A stretch of 34,365 nucleotides of DNA from VFKU01 sp964620045 (GCA_964620045.1 CAZUJL010000036.1:1-34365); one strand, 5' to 3'; positions 1-7,334 are shown, numbered from the stretch's first letter. Program-made: numbers and translations. Notes: a model not told the origin generated them from the sequence alone.

Positions 1-407
1 GCGATGATCGCCTGCTGCCAGTATTCGCGCGAGAACGCGAGCGCCACGCCGGCCACAAAGGCCGCCCAACGCCGGCCGAAAATCGCGAGCACCGTCTCCG
101 CCACCAGCCACACGCCCGCCGCGCCAAACAGCGCCGACGCGAGGTTCCCGCGCCACGCAACCGAGCCGATATCGACCAGATGCAGAATCGGATAGGAGAG
201 AAGACACCACAGCGGATAGCCGGGAGGATGGGGGATACCCAACCCCCACGCGGCCGCGATCAGCTCCCCACTGTCCTCACCCGTCACGCCCGGCGGCATC
301 GTGACCAGGTACCCCGCGAGCGCCAAAACGGCCGCCGCCGCGCAGGTCAGGCGGTCGAGCAGATGTGTCCTCCAAACTGGAGGGTTCGATGGGGTAGGCG
401 AATCCAT
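1..407 (-). CDS. DUF2723 (PMT/GT-C-like) membrane protein, N-terminal part
   Basis: An open minus-strand frame starts with ATG at 407 and runs off the left edge after 135 codons. After a short polar N-terminus there is a membrane helix (about residues 20-37), then an extracytoplasmic loop carrying GEDSGEL (43-49) and HPPGYPL (60-66), and further hydrophobic helices (about 66-82, 88-110, 113-127). The D/E-rich first loop followed by HPPGYP is the hallmark of DUF2723, a family related to protein O-mannosyltransferases and other GT-C glycosyltransferases that use polyprenyl-linked sugars. The true donor and acceptor are unknown. Most of the protein, including any C-terminal TPR region often seen in this family, lies outside the window. 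No Shine-Dalgarno sequence precedes the ATG. Family assignment is confident; function is inferred. Confidence 0.85.
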   Translation of the reverse strand, partial: MDSPTPSNPPVWRTHLLDRLTCAAAAVLALAGYLVTMPPGVTGEDSGELIAAAWGLGIPHPPGYPLWCLLSYPILHLVDIGSVAWRGNLASALFGAAGVWLVAETVLAIFGRRWAAFVAGVALAFSREYWQQAII

Positions 408-424
408 TGGGCGCCCAAAGTGTA
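407..424 (-). promoter_or_regulatory. 12-bp palindrome and -10-like box at the DUF2723 start
   Basis: A perfect 12-bp palindrome, TTGGGCGCCCAA (407-418), abuts and by one base overlaps the start codon. On the minus strand it is immediately preceded by TACACT (424-419), which resembles a -10 box. A transcript starting the usual 5-9 bases downstream would have almost no 5' leader, which fits the absence of a ribosome binding site. No convincing -35 box is seen at the right spacing. This may be an operator over a near-leaderless start, or chance. Confidence 0.3.
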
Positions 425-453
425 GACCAACCCGCCGGAATTCGGCCAATAAG

Positions 454-581
454 GGGACTGACTGCGGGCCCTTCGGAATCAGTTACCCGAAGGGCGTGTA
501 GTCTGTCCCCGGTCGCTATCAAGCCAAAAAACCCGGGACAGACTACGAATTCCGAACTGCATGGAATTCGCAGTCAGTCCC
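454..581. repeat. Multi-hairpin palindromic element (REP/MITE-like)
   Basis: This 128-bp noncoding stretch is almost entirely built from inverted repeats. An outer 13-bp perfect stem pairs 454-466 (GGGACTGACTGCG) with 569-581. Inside it lie three consecutive hairpins: 468-476 with 487-495 (9 bp, GCCCTTCGG), 498-509 with 535-546 (12 bp, GTAGTCTGTCCC) and 546-553 with 563-570 (8 bp, CGAATTCC). The last overlaps its neighbours by one or two bases, so the structures can share or trade boundary pairs. The layout is a cloverleaf-like multiloop. The GGGACTGACT and GGGACAGACT arms resemble sequences I recall as REP-type palindromes mobilised by IS200-like Y1 (RAYT) transposases in environmental genomes; that identity is from memory. 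No transposase is nearby. It lies between two divergently transcribed genes. Confidence 0.7.
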
Positions 582-618
582 TGAGGCGTGGATACTTGCG
601 CATCCAAGGAGATCCCGA

Positions 619-1023
619 ATGCACCCCAGCCGCGTCATCGAGACCTGCCTGTGCGTGGACGACCTGGACGCCGCGGAGCGCTTCTACACCAACGTCCTCG
701 GATTCACGGTTCACGCCAAGGTCCCCGGCCGTCATGTGTTCTTTAAAGTGGGCGAGGGGATGTTTCTGCTTTTCGACCCCAAGGAGACCGCCAAGCCGAC
801 CCTCAGCGGCATACCGACCCACGGCACCCACGGACCCGGCCATGCCGCCTTTGCCATCACCGAAGCCGAACTCGACCCCTGGCGCCAGCAACTCGCCCGG
901 CACAGCGTCACCCTGGAATCCGACTACACTTGGCCCGGCGGCGGCCGGTCGCTGTACTTCCGAGACCCTGCCGGCAATTCCATTGAGCTGACCACGCCAA
1001 GGACTTGGGGCTTGGAACGGTAG
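619..1023 (+). CDS. VOC (glyoxalase/bleomycin-resistance fold) family protein
   Basis: A 134-residue protein with the two beta-alpha-beta-beta-beta halves of the vicinal oxygen chelate superfamily. The first half contains DDLDAAERFYTNVLGF; the second ends with the signature YFRDPAGNSIEL. Probable metal ligands are Glu8 (position normally His/Glu/Gln), His75 in GHAAF and Glu123 in SIEL. Single-domain VOC proteins act as dimers and include lyases, dioxygenases and fosfomycin or bleomycin resistance proteins; the substrate here cannot be told from sequence. The start is supported by AAGGAGA at 606-612, six bases before the ATG. It stands alone, 37 bp downstream of the palindromic element and facing away from the DUF2723 gene. 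Cytoplasmic; no signal peptide. Confidence 0.9.
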   Translation: MHPSRVIETCLCVDDLDAAERFYTNVLGFTVHAKVPGRHVFFKVGEGMFLLFDPKETAKPTLSGIPTHGTHGPGHAAFAITEAELDPWRQQLARHSVTLESDYTWPGGGRSLYFRDPAGNSIELTTPRTWGLER

Positions 1024-1490
1024 GCTATAGCCACTACCCACGGCTTGTCATTCTGAGCGCAGCAAAAAATCTCCCCGTCCATTTACCGAGCGACTTCACC
1101 AAGCACTAAAATCCCGACCGACCACCGCAACTCACACACGACCACAGCAATGCAACACAAGATCATTCAAGCGATTACAGATCGAAGCTCACATAAGAAA
1201 TGAGGTACGCATTTGCAGTCGACAACCCAAGCGACTACAGAACGCAGTCACGGTCGCCCAATTCATCCCGGCCTTGTTCAGGGTTTATTGAACATAATAT
1301 ATATTATCAGACGTTATAGATACCGCAGTGCCTGTGTTGCCCTAGAATCAATTTGCCTAAAATCCAAGGCCTAGCCCTTCTGAAACCACTCGCTCCCAGT
1401 CCAATTTTCCGCCCGCCGACGTCTCCGTTAGACTTCGTGTCGCACCGATCACTAGCCACCAGTCACCGACCACCTTGGGAGTCTCACCGC
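1024..1490. other. 467-bp intergenic spacer, AT-richer than its surroundings
   Basis: No coding region is supported here. The spacer holds a degenerate interspersed repeat at 1046-1072, an imperfect direct repeat (1168-1180 and 1228-1240, 12 of 13 bases identical, 60 bp apart) and an AT-only 14-bp perfect palindrome, ATAATATATATTAT (1294-1307), preceded by TTGAAC (1288-1293). These AT-rich signals may belong to the promoter of the downstream secreted protein, but no pair of -35 and -10 boxes has good spacing. The reading frame of the next gene is open back to 1353, but the translated stretch before 1491 is low-complexity and lacks a start with a ribosome binding site. Confidence 0.6.
1046..1072 (+). 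repeat. Degenerate GTCATTCTGAGCG-type interspersed repeat
   Basis: The stretch contains GTCATTCTGAGCGCAGC followed by AAAAAATCT. It closely resembles a motif (GTCATTCTGAGCG, then AGCGAAGAATCT) that I recall as abundant in intergenic DNA of several environmental phyla. Only one copy is in the window, so membership of a repeat family rests on recall, not on internal evidence. Confidence 0.4.
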
Positions 1491-2462
1491 GTGACCCGAC
1501 GCTCGCTCATCCTGACCCTCGGCTTAAGCCTTGGCCTCGTCCTCACGACCCTCGTCCCGGCCGCCGCCCAGGACGCCGCCGACCCGAACCGTCTCCGGGT
1601 CATCACCTACAACGTCCAGTTCCTGCCCGGACCGGCCGCCGCCGTGAACAAGCGCAAGGAACCCGACTACCGCGCGGCACGCATCGCCGAGGAAGTCGCC
1701 AAGTTCGACCTCGTCGCGCTCCAGGAGGTCTTCGACCAGAAATGGCAGGACGCGATCGCCTACGGCGTCCGCAAGGTTTGGGGCGACGACCATTTCCACC
1801 GGCTGTCGAGTCCGATGGCCGACGGCCATCAGTACACCGGCGGCTGCATGATTCTGAGCAAGCACCCGTTCGCATCGACCGACACGATGGTGTTCGAGCA
1901 CTTCAGTAAACCCGAGGACTTCGGCGTGCGCGCGGACGGTTACGCGGCCAAGGGCGTCATCCACGCGCGCGTGACGCTTCCTAGCCCAATGTCAGCGATC
2001 GATGTCTTCGCGACACACCTGGAGGCGCGCGACGATTCGCTGCGGCCGGCGCAGTATGCCGAGATGGCGGTCTTCATAAAGCGCGTGGCCGATCCCTCCC
2101 GCCCCACGCTCCTGCTCGGCGACCTGAACACGCGCGGCATGAAGGAAGAGCGCAACAATCCGGACTCGCAGTACTCGGTGTTGATGAAGGCGCTGAATGA
2201 CGCGCGCTCGAATGCCACGGCGTTCCAAGACATCTGGCCAACGCTCATGGGCGAAGCGCTCGGCGGCACCAGCGAACAAGAATCCGCCGACATCGGCAAA
2301 CGCATCGACTACGTGTTGCTCAGTAACCCACAAACCCCGGCGCCGCAACTGACCCCGACAACCATCGCGGTCAACCTGTTCCAAGACCCGCGCATCGTGG
2401 CGTTGTCCGATCACAATGCCGTCGAGGCGGAATTTACAATTGGTTCGAAACCGCAGAACTAA
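1491..2462 (+). CDS. Secreted endonuclease/exonuclease/phosphatase (EEP) family protein
   Basis: Taken from the GTG at 1491, the protein has 323 residues and begins with a Sec signal peptide: basic VTRR, a hydrophobic core at about 5-22 and a likely cleavage after the alanines before Gln27. GGGAG at 1477-1481 supports this start. The mature part shows the EEP fold: TYNVQF (Asn41), ALQEVFD (Glu79), the THLEARDD histidine, GDLNTRG and the C-terminal SDHNAVEAEF Asp-His pair. The family hydrolyses phosphodiester bonds in DNA, phospholipids or inositides. Its secretion and overall layout resemble bacterial sphingomyelinase-like and extracellular nuclease-like members, so the target is probably a lipid or nucleic acid outside the cytoplasm. 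It is monocistronic and ends in a strong hairpin whose first arm overlaps the stop codon. Confidence 0.85.
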   Translation: MTRRSLILTLGLSLGLVLTTLVPAAAQDAADPNRLRVITYNVQFLPGPAAAVNKRKEPDYRAARIAEEVAKFDLVALQEVFDQKWQDAIAYGVRKVWGDDHFHRLSSPMADGHQYTGGCMILSKHPFASTDTMVFEHFSKPEDFGVRADGYAAKGVIHARVTLPSPMSAIDVFATHLEARDDSLRPAQYAEMAVFIKRVADPSRPTLLLGDLNTRGMKEERNNPDSQYSVLMKALNDARSNATAFQDIWPTLMGEALGGTSEQESADIGKRIDYVLLSNPQTPAPQLTPTTIAVNLFQDPRIVALSDHNAVEAEFTIGSKPQN

Positions 2463-2530
2463 CCACAGATGGATATTGATGGATACTGATATTTGAGGTT
2501 ATCAATATCCATCAGTATCCATCTGTGGTT
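2461..2530. terminator. Long imperfect hairpin between convergent genes
   Basis: Two 30-base arms (2461-2490 and 2501-2530) are inverted repeats with 28 of 30 positions matching and a 10-base loop. The two mismatches fall at mirror-image positions because each arm consists of AACCACAGAT plus two tandem 10-base units, GGATATTGAT and GGATACTGAT, in opposite order. The hairpin lies exactly between the stop codon of the EEP gene (sharing its last two bases) and the stop of zapA on the other strand, so it could end transcription from both sides. No long T tract follows directly; TTCTTAACTCTTTT begins 7 bases downstream on the plus side. It resembles the ACCACAGATG-type repeats found dispersed in environmental genomes. 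Confidence 0.65.
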
Positions 2531-2539
2531 AAGTTGTTC

Positions 2540-2845
2540 TTAACTCTTTTCGTCCCGCCGGAACTCGCGGGTCAGCTTGTCGACAGCCTTGGAGAGCCGA
2601 TCCAATTCTTTAATCATCTCCGCGCGGTCGGCGTCGGCGTTGTCGATAAGGTGCTGCGCCTCGGCCGCGCAGGCGAATGCCGCCTCGAGCGCGAAGGCTT
2701 GGGTGTCGATACGGCCGCTGGCGGATTCGATGGCCTTCAGGCGCGCATTGACGGACTCGGCCAGCCGGAGCGTGTGGCGCGTGTCTTTATATACCTCGAC
2801 CTCGACCTGCTTGCCGCCGAGCTTCACTTTCATGCGGCCGCTCAT
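2540..2845 (-). CDS. zapA: ZapA-family cell division protein
   Basis: The protein has 101 residues from the ATG at 2845, which overlaps the upstream stop as ATGA; longer in-frame starts would run back through the coiled-coil gene. The N-terminal strand region KVKLGGKQVEVEVYKDTRHTL matches the ZapA head domain, and the rest is a long helix that forms the antiparallel coiled-coil stalk (VNARLKAIES through DKLTREFRR). ZapA binds FtsZ and bundles protofilaments at the division ring in the cytoplasm. The overlap with the preceding small coiled-coil gene implies translational coupling and argues for a joint division role. It is the last gene of the yggS-pheS-pheT cluster and ends just before the bidirectional hairpin. 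The family call rests on length, head-domain pattern and context. Confidence 0.8.
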   Translation of the reverse strand: MSGRMKVKLGGKQVEVEVYKDTRHTLRLAESVNARLKAIESASGRIDTQAFALEAAFACAAEAQHLIDNADADRAEMIKELDRLSKAVDKLTREFRRDEKS

Positions 2846-3138
2846 ACGCGCATCGTGCCCCGCAACGACTTGGTCATCCGCAGCAGGCCCTGCAAGCGCT
2901 CGCGCAGTTCCTTGCGCTCCTTCGCGTACTTCCGGTTCTCGGCTTCGAGCACGTCGTATTCTTTCGACACGCGGTCGAGCGTCGTCATCTTTTTGCGGTT
3001 GCGCCACTGCTCCTGCAGCAACTCTTCCTTTTCCCCATGCTGCTTGGCGAGTTCGGTGCGGTTCTTCTCGAGCGTCTCGCGCAATCCCGCGAGCTGCGCC
3101 TCAATCTGCTCGATTTTCGCCTGCACCATCGGGTCCAT
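2842..3138 (-). CDS. Small coiled-coil protein, possibly ZapB-like
   Basis: A 98-residue, highly charged protein without signal peptide or membrane helix. Almost the whole length (about 5-92) is predicted coiled coil, rich in Glu, Lys, Arg and Leu, with heptad-like stretches such as IEQIEAQLAGLRETLEK and EAENRKYAKERKELRERL. It sits between pheT (6-base gap) and zapA (ATGA overlap). In Proteobacteria the small coiled-coil protein ZapB works with ZapA at the Z-ring, and the coupling here suggests an equivalent role. Coiled coils carry little family information, so the ZapB label is inference from size and context only. Confidence 0.7.
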   Translation of the reverse strand: MDPMVQAKIEQIEAQLAGLRETLEKNRTELAKQHGEKEELLQEQWRNRKKMTTLDRVSKEYDVLEAENRKYAKERKELRERLQGLLRMTKSLRGTMRV

Positions 3139-3144
3139 ACACGC

Positions 3145-5538
3145 TCACCGTAGCTGGGCCTGGAACTCCCGCTCGAGGGTTTTGAGAATCTTGCCGACAG
3201 CCTTTTCGGTCTCGTCGTCGGTCAGCGTGCGCTCACGGCTCTGGAACACGAAGCTGAGCGCGACGCTCTTCTTGCCATCCGGTACGCCCTTGCCACGGTA
3301 CACGTCGAAGATGTCCACGCGCTGCAGGTTCGCGCCGCCGGATTTCTGCGCCGCATCGGCCAACACACCCGCCGGGGTCGCTTCGTCCACGATCACGGCC
3401 AGGTCACGCAGTGCGGGCGGATGTGCCGGGATCTCGGCGTATTGTGCCGGCCCAGGCTGCGCCGCAAGCAGGACATCCAGATTAATCTCGGCGGCGAACA
3501 CGCGACCATCAATGTCATAGGCCTTGGCCGCATCGCGTGTAACTTCGCCGAGGAAGCCGCCTAGTTTGTTGTCCAACGAAATACTAGCCGTGGCACCTTT
3601 GGCCAGCGATGCTCCTTGCGCATCCGCAAAGCCCAACGGCGCGCTCGAAAACTCGCCCGCAAGCGCCTCAACGTAGCCCTTCAGATCATATATATCGAGC
3701 GCGCGCTCGGGCTGGGCCCAGTGCGGCGCGCCGGCCGTTCCGGCCAACACAATGCCCAGTTCATACCGCTGCCGGTACTCCCCGCCTTCTTTGTAATAGA
3801 CGGGCGCCAGCTCAAAAATCGCCACCGACTTACAGTTCTTTCGCAGGTTCGAGGACGCAATCCGCAGCAGCGCCGGCACCAGCGAAGTCCGCATCAGCGG
3901 GTGCTGTTCGGACAACGGATTCTGCAGCGGCACCGGCTCCAGGCGTTCACCCGGCGTATCAAAACGGTGCGCATCCGGCGCCGCCATAAATGACCAGGTC
4001 ACAATTTCCGCTAGCCCCGCCCCTGCCAACAACTCCCGAATGGCCCGGTAGGTCGTCTGCTCCGGGGCGTACTTCCGGTCGGCGAGGCGCACCTTCGGCA
4101 GGGTCGCTTCGAACTTGTCGTAGCCATATAACCGCGCGACTTCCTCGACGAAGTCTTCTTCCCAAGCGACGTCATACCGCCAGCTCGGGATCGTCAGGGT
4201 CACGGTGTCCGCGGTCTGGTTCTCGGATTCAAACCCCAGCGACTTCAGGATTTTTATCTGCGTTTCAGGCGAAACACTTGCGCCCAACATTGCTTCAGTC
4301 CGCGCGAATCGTAATGTCATGTTGCGTTTCACCGGAGGCTTCGGGCGCACATCCATACTGCCCGCGAGCAGGCTCCCAGCCGCCGTTTCGAGTATCAGGC
4401 GCGCCGCGCGACGCGACGCGAACTCCGCCATCTCGGGATCGGCGCCGCGCTGGAAACGTTGCGAGGATTCCGTCAGCACATTCAGCGCGCGCGAGGTCCG
4501 GCGCACCGACACCGGGTCGAAGTGAGCGCTTTCGAGCAGCAGGTCGACCGTATTCTCATTAACCTCGGTCTCCTTGCCACCCACGATGCCCGCCACGGCC
4601 ACCGGCCGGCCGGCATCGGCAATCACGAGCATGTCCGGGGTCAAGGTGCACTCGACCCCGGTCAGGGCTTGCAGCTTCTCCCCCGCCTTCGCCTGGCGCA
4701 CGAGGACCTTGCGGCCTTGCAGCGTATTCAGGTCAAAGGCATGGAGGGGTTGCCCGGTCTCCAGCAGGATATAGTTCGTCACGTCGACCACGTTGTTAAT
4801 CGGGCGCTGTCCGGCTGCCACGAGCCGCCGGGCGAGCCAGTCCGGTGACGGGCCGACTTTCACGCCCTTGATCACCCGGCCGATATACCGCGAGCAGAGG
4901 TCCGGCGCTTCAATCGAAATCGACGCCGCGTCGGCCGCCTTGCCGCCGGATTCCTTCAATTCCGCCGCCGGCCACTTCAACGGCTTGCCATAGGCCGCCG
5001 CCAGTTCGCGCGCGATGCCGATGAGCCCCGCCCAGTCGCCCCGGTTCGGCGTCACCTCAATTTCGAGGATCACGTCGTCCATGCCGAGCACCGCGCGGAT
5101 GTCCTGCCCGACTGGCGTCTCGGGATTCAGAATCATCAGCCCGTCGACGTCGTCACCGAGTCCGAGTTCCTTGCCGGAGCACATCATCCCCTGCGACTCG
5201 ACGCCGCGCATCTTGCGCCGCGTGATCTCGAAGCCGCCCGGCAACGAAGCGCCGACCACGGCCGTGGGGACCTTGTCCCCCACTTTCATGTTCTTCGCGC
5301 CGCAACAAATCTGCAACGGCTCCGGCCCGCCGACGTCCGTCTTGCAGACGACAATCTTGTCCGCGTCCGGGTGCTTGTCGATGCTCAGGATCTTGCCGAC
5401 GACGACGTTCTTCACGTCCTCGCCCTTGCGCTCGACCGCCTCAATCTCGAGGCCAAGCATGGTGAGTTTCTCGCAGAGTTCCTCCACGCTATCGGGGAGG
5501 TCTACGTATTCGCGCAACCAACTAAGCGGAATCAGCAT
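3145..5538 (-). CDS. pheT: Phenylalanine--tRNA ligase beta subunit
   Basis: A 797-residue protein, near the usual length for the bacterial beta subunit. It begins MLIPLSWLREYVDLP, followed by the tRNA-binding EMAP/OB domain (about 40-150, including HPDADKIVVCK and CCGAKNM), the B3/B4 editing domain (about 210-390, with VTNYILLETGQPLHAFD), the B5 domain (about 405-475), the catalytic-like core (PVPLQNPLSEQHPLMRTSL) and the C-terminal ferredoxin-fold anticodon-binding domain (from about 703, ending in FQAQLR). With PheS it forms the alpha2-beta2 enzyme that charges tRNA-Phe and edits Tyr-tRNA-Phe. The start lies 3 bases after the pheS stop. No truncation is visible. Confidence 0.98.
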   Translation of the reverse strand: MLIPLSWLREYVDLPDSVEELCEKLTMLGLEIEAVERKGEDVKNVVVGKILSIDKHPDADKIVVCKTDVGGPEPLQICCGAKNMKVGDKVPTAVVGASLPGGFEITRRKMRGVESQGMMCSGKELGLGDDVDGLMILNPETPVGQDIRAVLGMDDVILEIEVTPNRGDWAGLIGIARELAAAYGKPLKWPAAELKESGGKAADAASISIEAPDLCSRYIGRVIKGVKVGPSPDWLARRLVAAGQRPINNVVDVTNYILLETGQPLHAFDLNTLQGRKVLVRQAKAGEKLQALTGVECTLTPDMLVIADAGRPVAVAGIVGGKETEVNENTVDLLLESAHFDPVSVRRTSRALNVLTESSQRFQRGADPEMAEFASRRAARLILETAAGSLLAGSMDVRPKPPVKRNMTLRFARTEAMLGASVSPETQIKILKSLGFESENQTADTVTLTIPSWRYDVAWEEDFVEEVARLYGYDKFEATLPKVRLADRKYAPEQTTYRAIRELLAGAGLAEIVTWSFMAAPDAHRFDTPGERLEPVPLQNPLSEQHPLMRTSLVPALLRIASSNLRKNCKSVAIFELAPVYYKEGGEYRQRYELGIVLAGTAGAPHWAQPERALDIYDLKGYVEALAGEFSSAPLGFADAQGASLAKGATASISLDNKLGGFLGEVTRDAAKAYDIDGRVFAAEINLDVLLAAQPGPAQYAEIPAHPPALRDLAVIVDEATPAGVLADAAQKSGGANLQRVDIFDVYRGKGVPDGKKSVALSFVFQSRERTLTDDETEKAVGKILKTLEREFQAQLR

Positions 5539-5541
5539 GGC

Positions 5542-6567
5542 TTAGAACTGCTCCAACACGCGCAGGTCGTTTTCAAACATGTAGTGAATATTCGGAATCG
5601 AGTGCCGCGCCATCGCAATGCGATCGAGGCCAAGGCCAAACGCGAACCCGGAGTATTTCTGCGAGTCATAGCCCACGCGCTTAAGAATCCCCGGATGCAC
5701 CATGCCGCAGCCGAGCACTTCCATCCACTTTGTGCGGGTCGCGCCCGTGTTCGGGTCGCGCGAAGTCCACAGCAGGTCGACCTCCGCCGACGGCTCGGTG
5801 AACGGAAAGAAGTGCGGCCGGAATCGAATAGTAATGTTCTTGCCGAACATGCGGTGCAGGAAGTGATACAGCGTGCCTTTGAGATCCGCGAAGGTTACGC
5901 CTTGATCGACCAGCACGCCGTCAAGCTGATTGAACATCGGGCTGTGCGTCGCGTCGTAGTCCACGCGGTACACGCGGCCCGGCATGATGATCGCCACCGG
6001 CGGCTTCACTTTTTCCATCACGCGAATTTGCACCGGCGTCGTATGCGTGCGCAGCACGGTGCCCGGCGCGACGTAGAACGTGTCGTGCGAATCGCGCGCG
6101 GGATGGTCCGCCGGCGTGTTCAGCGCGTCGAAGTTGTAGTAGTCCGTTTCAATGTCCGGGCCGGTCGCGATCTGGTAACCAAGCTCGGCGAAGATATCTG
6201 AAATCTCGTTGGTGATCTGCGTGATCGGGTGCAGATGGCCTTTCGGCGGACGCCGTCCCGGGAGGGAGAAATCGATCGCTTCGGTCTTGCCGCCGGACGT
6301 CGCTTCAAACGCCGCCTTCTTCTCATCGACGGCGGCGGTCAGCGCGTCCTTCAGCGTATTCGAAGCCTGGCCTGCCGCGCGGCGCTCTTCCGGCGACACA
6401 TCGGCCAGCCCGCGCAGCACGTCGGTGATCAGGCCTTTGCGACCCAGCCAACGCACACGGAAGGCTTCCAGACCCGCCGCATCGGCCACCTGCGCCAATT
6501 CAGCGCGGCTTTGCGTGCCGAGTTCCTCAATTTTTCGTACGAGATCGCTCACTTGCGCGGCATCCAT
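5542..6567 (-). CDS. pheS: Phenylalanine--tRNA ligase alpha subunit
   Basis: The protein has 341 residues from the ATG at 6567. The frame stays open upstream to 6621, but that would overlap yggS and add a basic extension foreign to the family. Residues 1-90 form the N-terminal coiled-coil arm that holds tRNA. The class II catalytic core follows, with motif 2 around PGRVYRVDYDATHSPMFNQ (196-214), the phenylalanine pocket region EPSAEVDLLW and motif 3 GFAFGLGLDRIAM (307-319). It charges tRNA-Phe together with PheT in the cytoplasm. The gap to the yggS stop is 10 bases with only a weak ribosome binding site, so translation is probably coupled to yggS. Confidence 0.97.
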   Translation of the reverse strand: MDAAQVSDLVRKIEELGTQSRAELAQVADAAGLEAFRVRWLGRKGLITDVLRGLADVSPEERRAAGQASNTLKDALTAAVDEKKAAFEATSGGKTEAIDFSLPGRRPPKGHLHPITQITNEISDIFAELGYQIATGPDIETDYYNFDALNTPADHPARDSHDTFYVAPGTVLRTHTTPVQIRVMEKVKPPVAIIMPGRVYRVDYDATHSPMFNQLDGVLVDQGVTFADLKGTLYHFLHRMFGKNITIRFRPHFFPFTEPSAEVDLLWTSRDPNTGATRTKWMEVLGCGMVHPGILKRVGYDSQKYSGFAFGLGLDRIAMARHSIPNIHYMFENDLRVLEQF

Positions 6568-6577
6568 TCCGTATTCG

Positions 6578-7288
6578 TCACTCCGTCGTCTCGCTTTCTG
6601 CTTTGAAAATGGCCGTCCCAATGCGCACTTCGGTCGCGCCTTCTTCGATCGCGACCTCGTAATCGTTCGACATTCCCATCGACAACGCCTTTAGTCCATG
6701 CTTCGCCGCCAGCTCGCGCAGCCCGCGAAACACGGGACGCGTCTGCTCCGCGTCCATTTCGAGCGGCGCCATCGTCATCAAACCTTCAACCACCAAGTGC
6801 GGCATCTCGCCGATCCGCTCCACGGCATCCGCAAGCTGATCCGGCGTGAACCCACCCTTGGATTCTTCGCCCGACACATTCACTTCCAGCAGCACCGGCA
6901 GCTTCTTGCCGAGCGCCGCACTGCGCGCCTCAAGCGATTCCGCCAGTTCCACGCGATCGACCGAATCGACACGCCCGAACCACTGCGCCACTTCGCGCGC
7001 CTTGCGCCGTTGCACGTGACCGATCATGTGCCAGGTCACTCCGGCTCCAATCACTTCGATTTTCTCTTCGGCATTTTCGACCCGGTTCTCGCCGAGGTGC
7101 GTATACCCCAACTCACTCAAAATCCGGCACTCGCGCACGCCCACCGTTTTTGTCACCGGAATGAGACGCACGTCGCCCGCCGCGCGCCCGGCCCGCAGGG
7201 CCGCCGCCGCGATTCGCGCCTCGATCCGCGCCAGGTTCGCGCGGATGGTGTCCGCCGAAATCTGCATTGGTATTGTCAACGATTCCAT
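6578..7288 (-). CDS. YggS/PROSC family pyridoxal-phosphate homeostasis protein
   Basis: From the ATG at 7288 the protein has 236 residues, the normal family length; in-frame codons further upstream enter the promoter region of the divergent peptidase gene. A second ATG at 7267 would also suit the family. The PLP-binding Lys47 lies in LIPVTKTVG. Further family marks are LGENRVENAEEK, WHMIGHVQRRK, LLEVNVSGEESKGGF and the phosphate-binding end LSMGMSNDYEVAIEEGATEVRIGTAIF. The fold is a single TIM barrel like alanine racemase domain 1, without catalytic racemase activity; it buffers PLP and affects amino-acid pools. It is first in the operon with pheS, pheT and the division genes. Confidence 0.95.
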   Translation of the reverse strand: MESLTIPMQISADTIRANLARIEARIAAAALRAGRAAGDVRLIPVTKTVGVRECRILSELGYTHLGENRVENAEEKIEVIGAGVTWHMIGHVQRRKAREVAQWFGRVDSVDRVELAESLEARSAALGKKLPVLLEVNVSGEESKGGFTPDQLADAVERIGEMPHLVVEGLMTMAPLEMDAEQTRPVFRGLRELAAKHGLKALSMGMSNDYEVAIEEGATEVRIGTAIFKAESETTE

Positions 7289-7334
7289 GCTCACGATGCG
7301 CCGCTGCGGCGGCAAGTCCTTTGACCGCACCGCC

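Noticed and set aside
454..581. tRNA or tmRNA gene because of the cloverleaf shape
   Set aside because: Stem lengths do not fit a tRNA (13-bp closing stem, 12-bp arm with a 25-base loop), and no T-loop GTTCGA-type sequence or CCA-side pattern is present.
1150..1203. 17-codon open frame in the intergenic spacer
   Set aside because: No ribosome binding site, no conservation evidence and ordinary composition.
1353..1490. N-terminal extension of the EEP protein
   Set aside because: The extra 46 residues are low-complexity, lack a ribosome binding site and would bury the signal peptide that begins at 1491.
2461..2530. CRISPR fragment
   Set aside because: The repeats form one inverted pair with internal 10-base units; there are no spacers and no cas genes.
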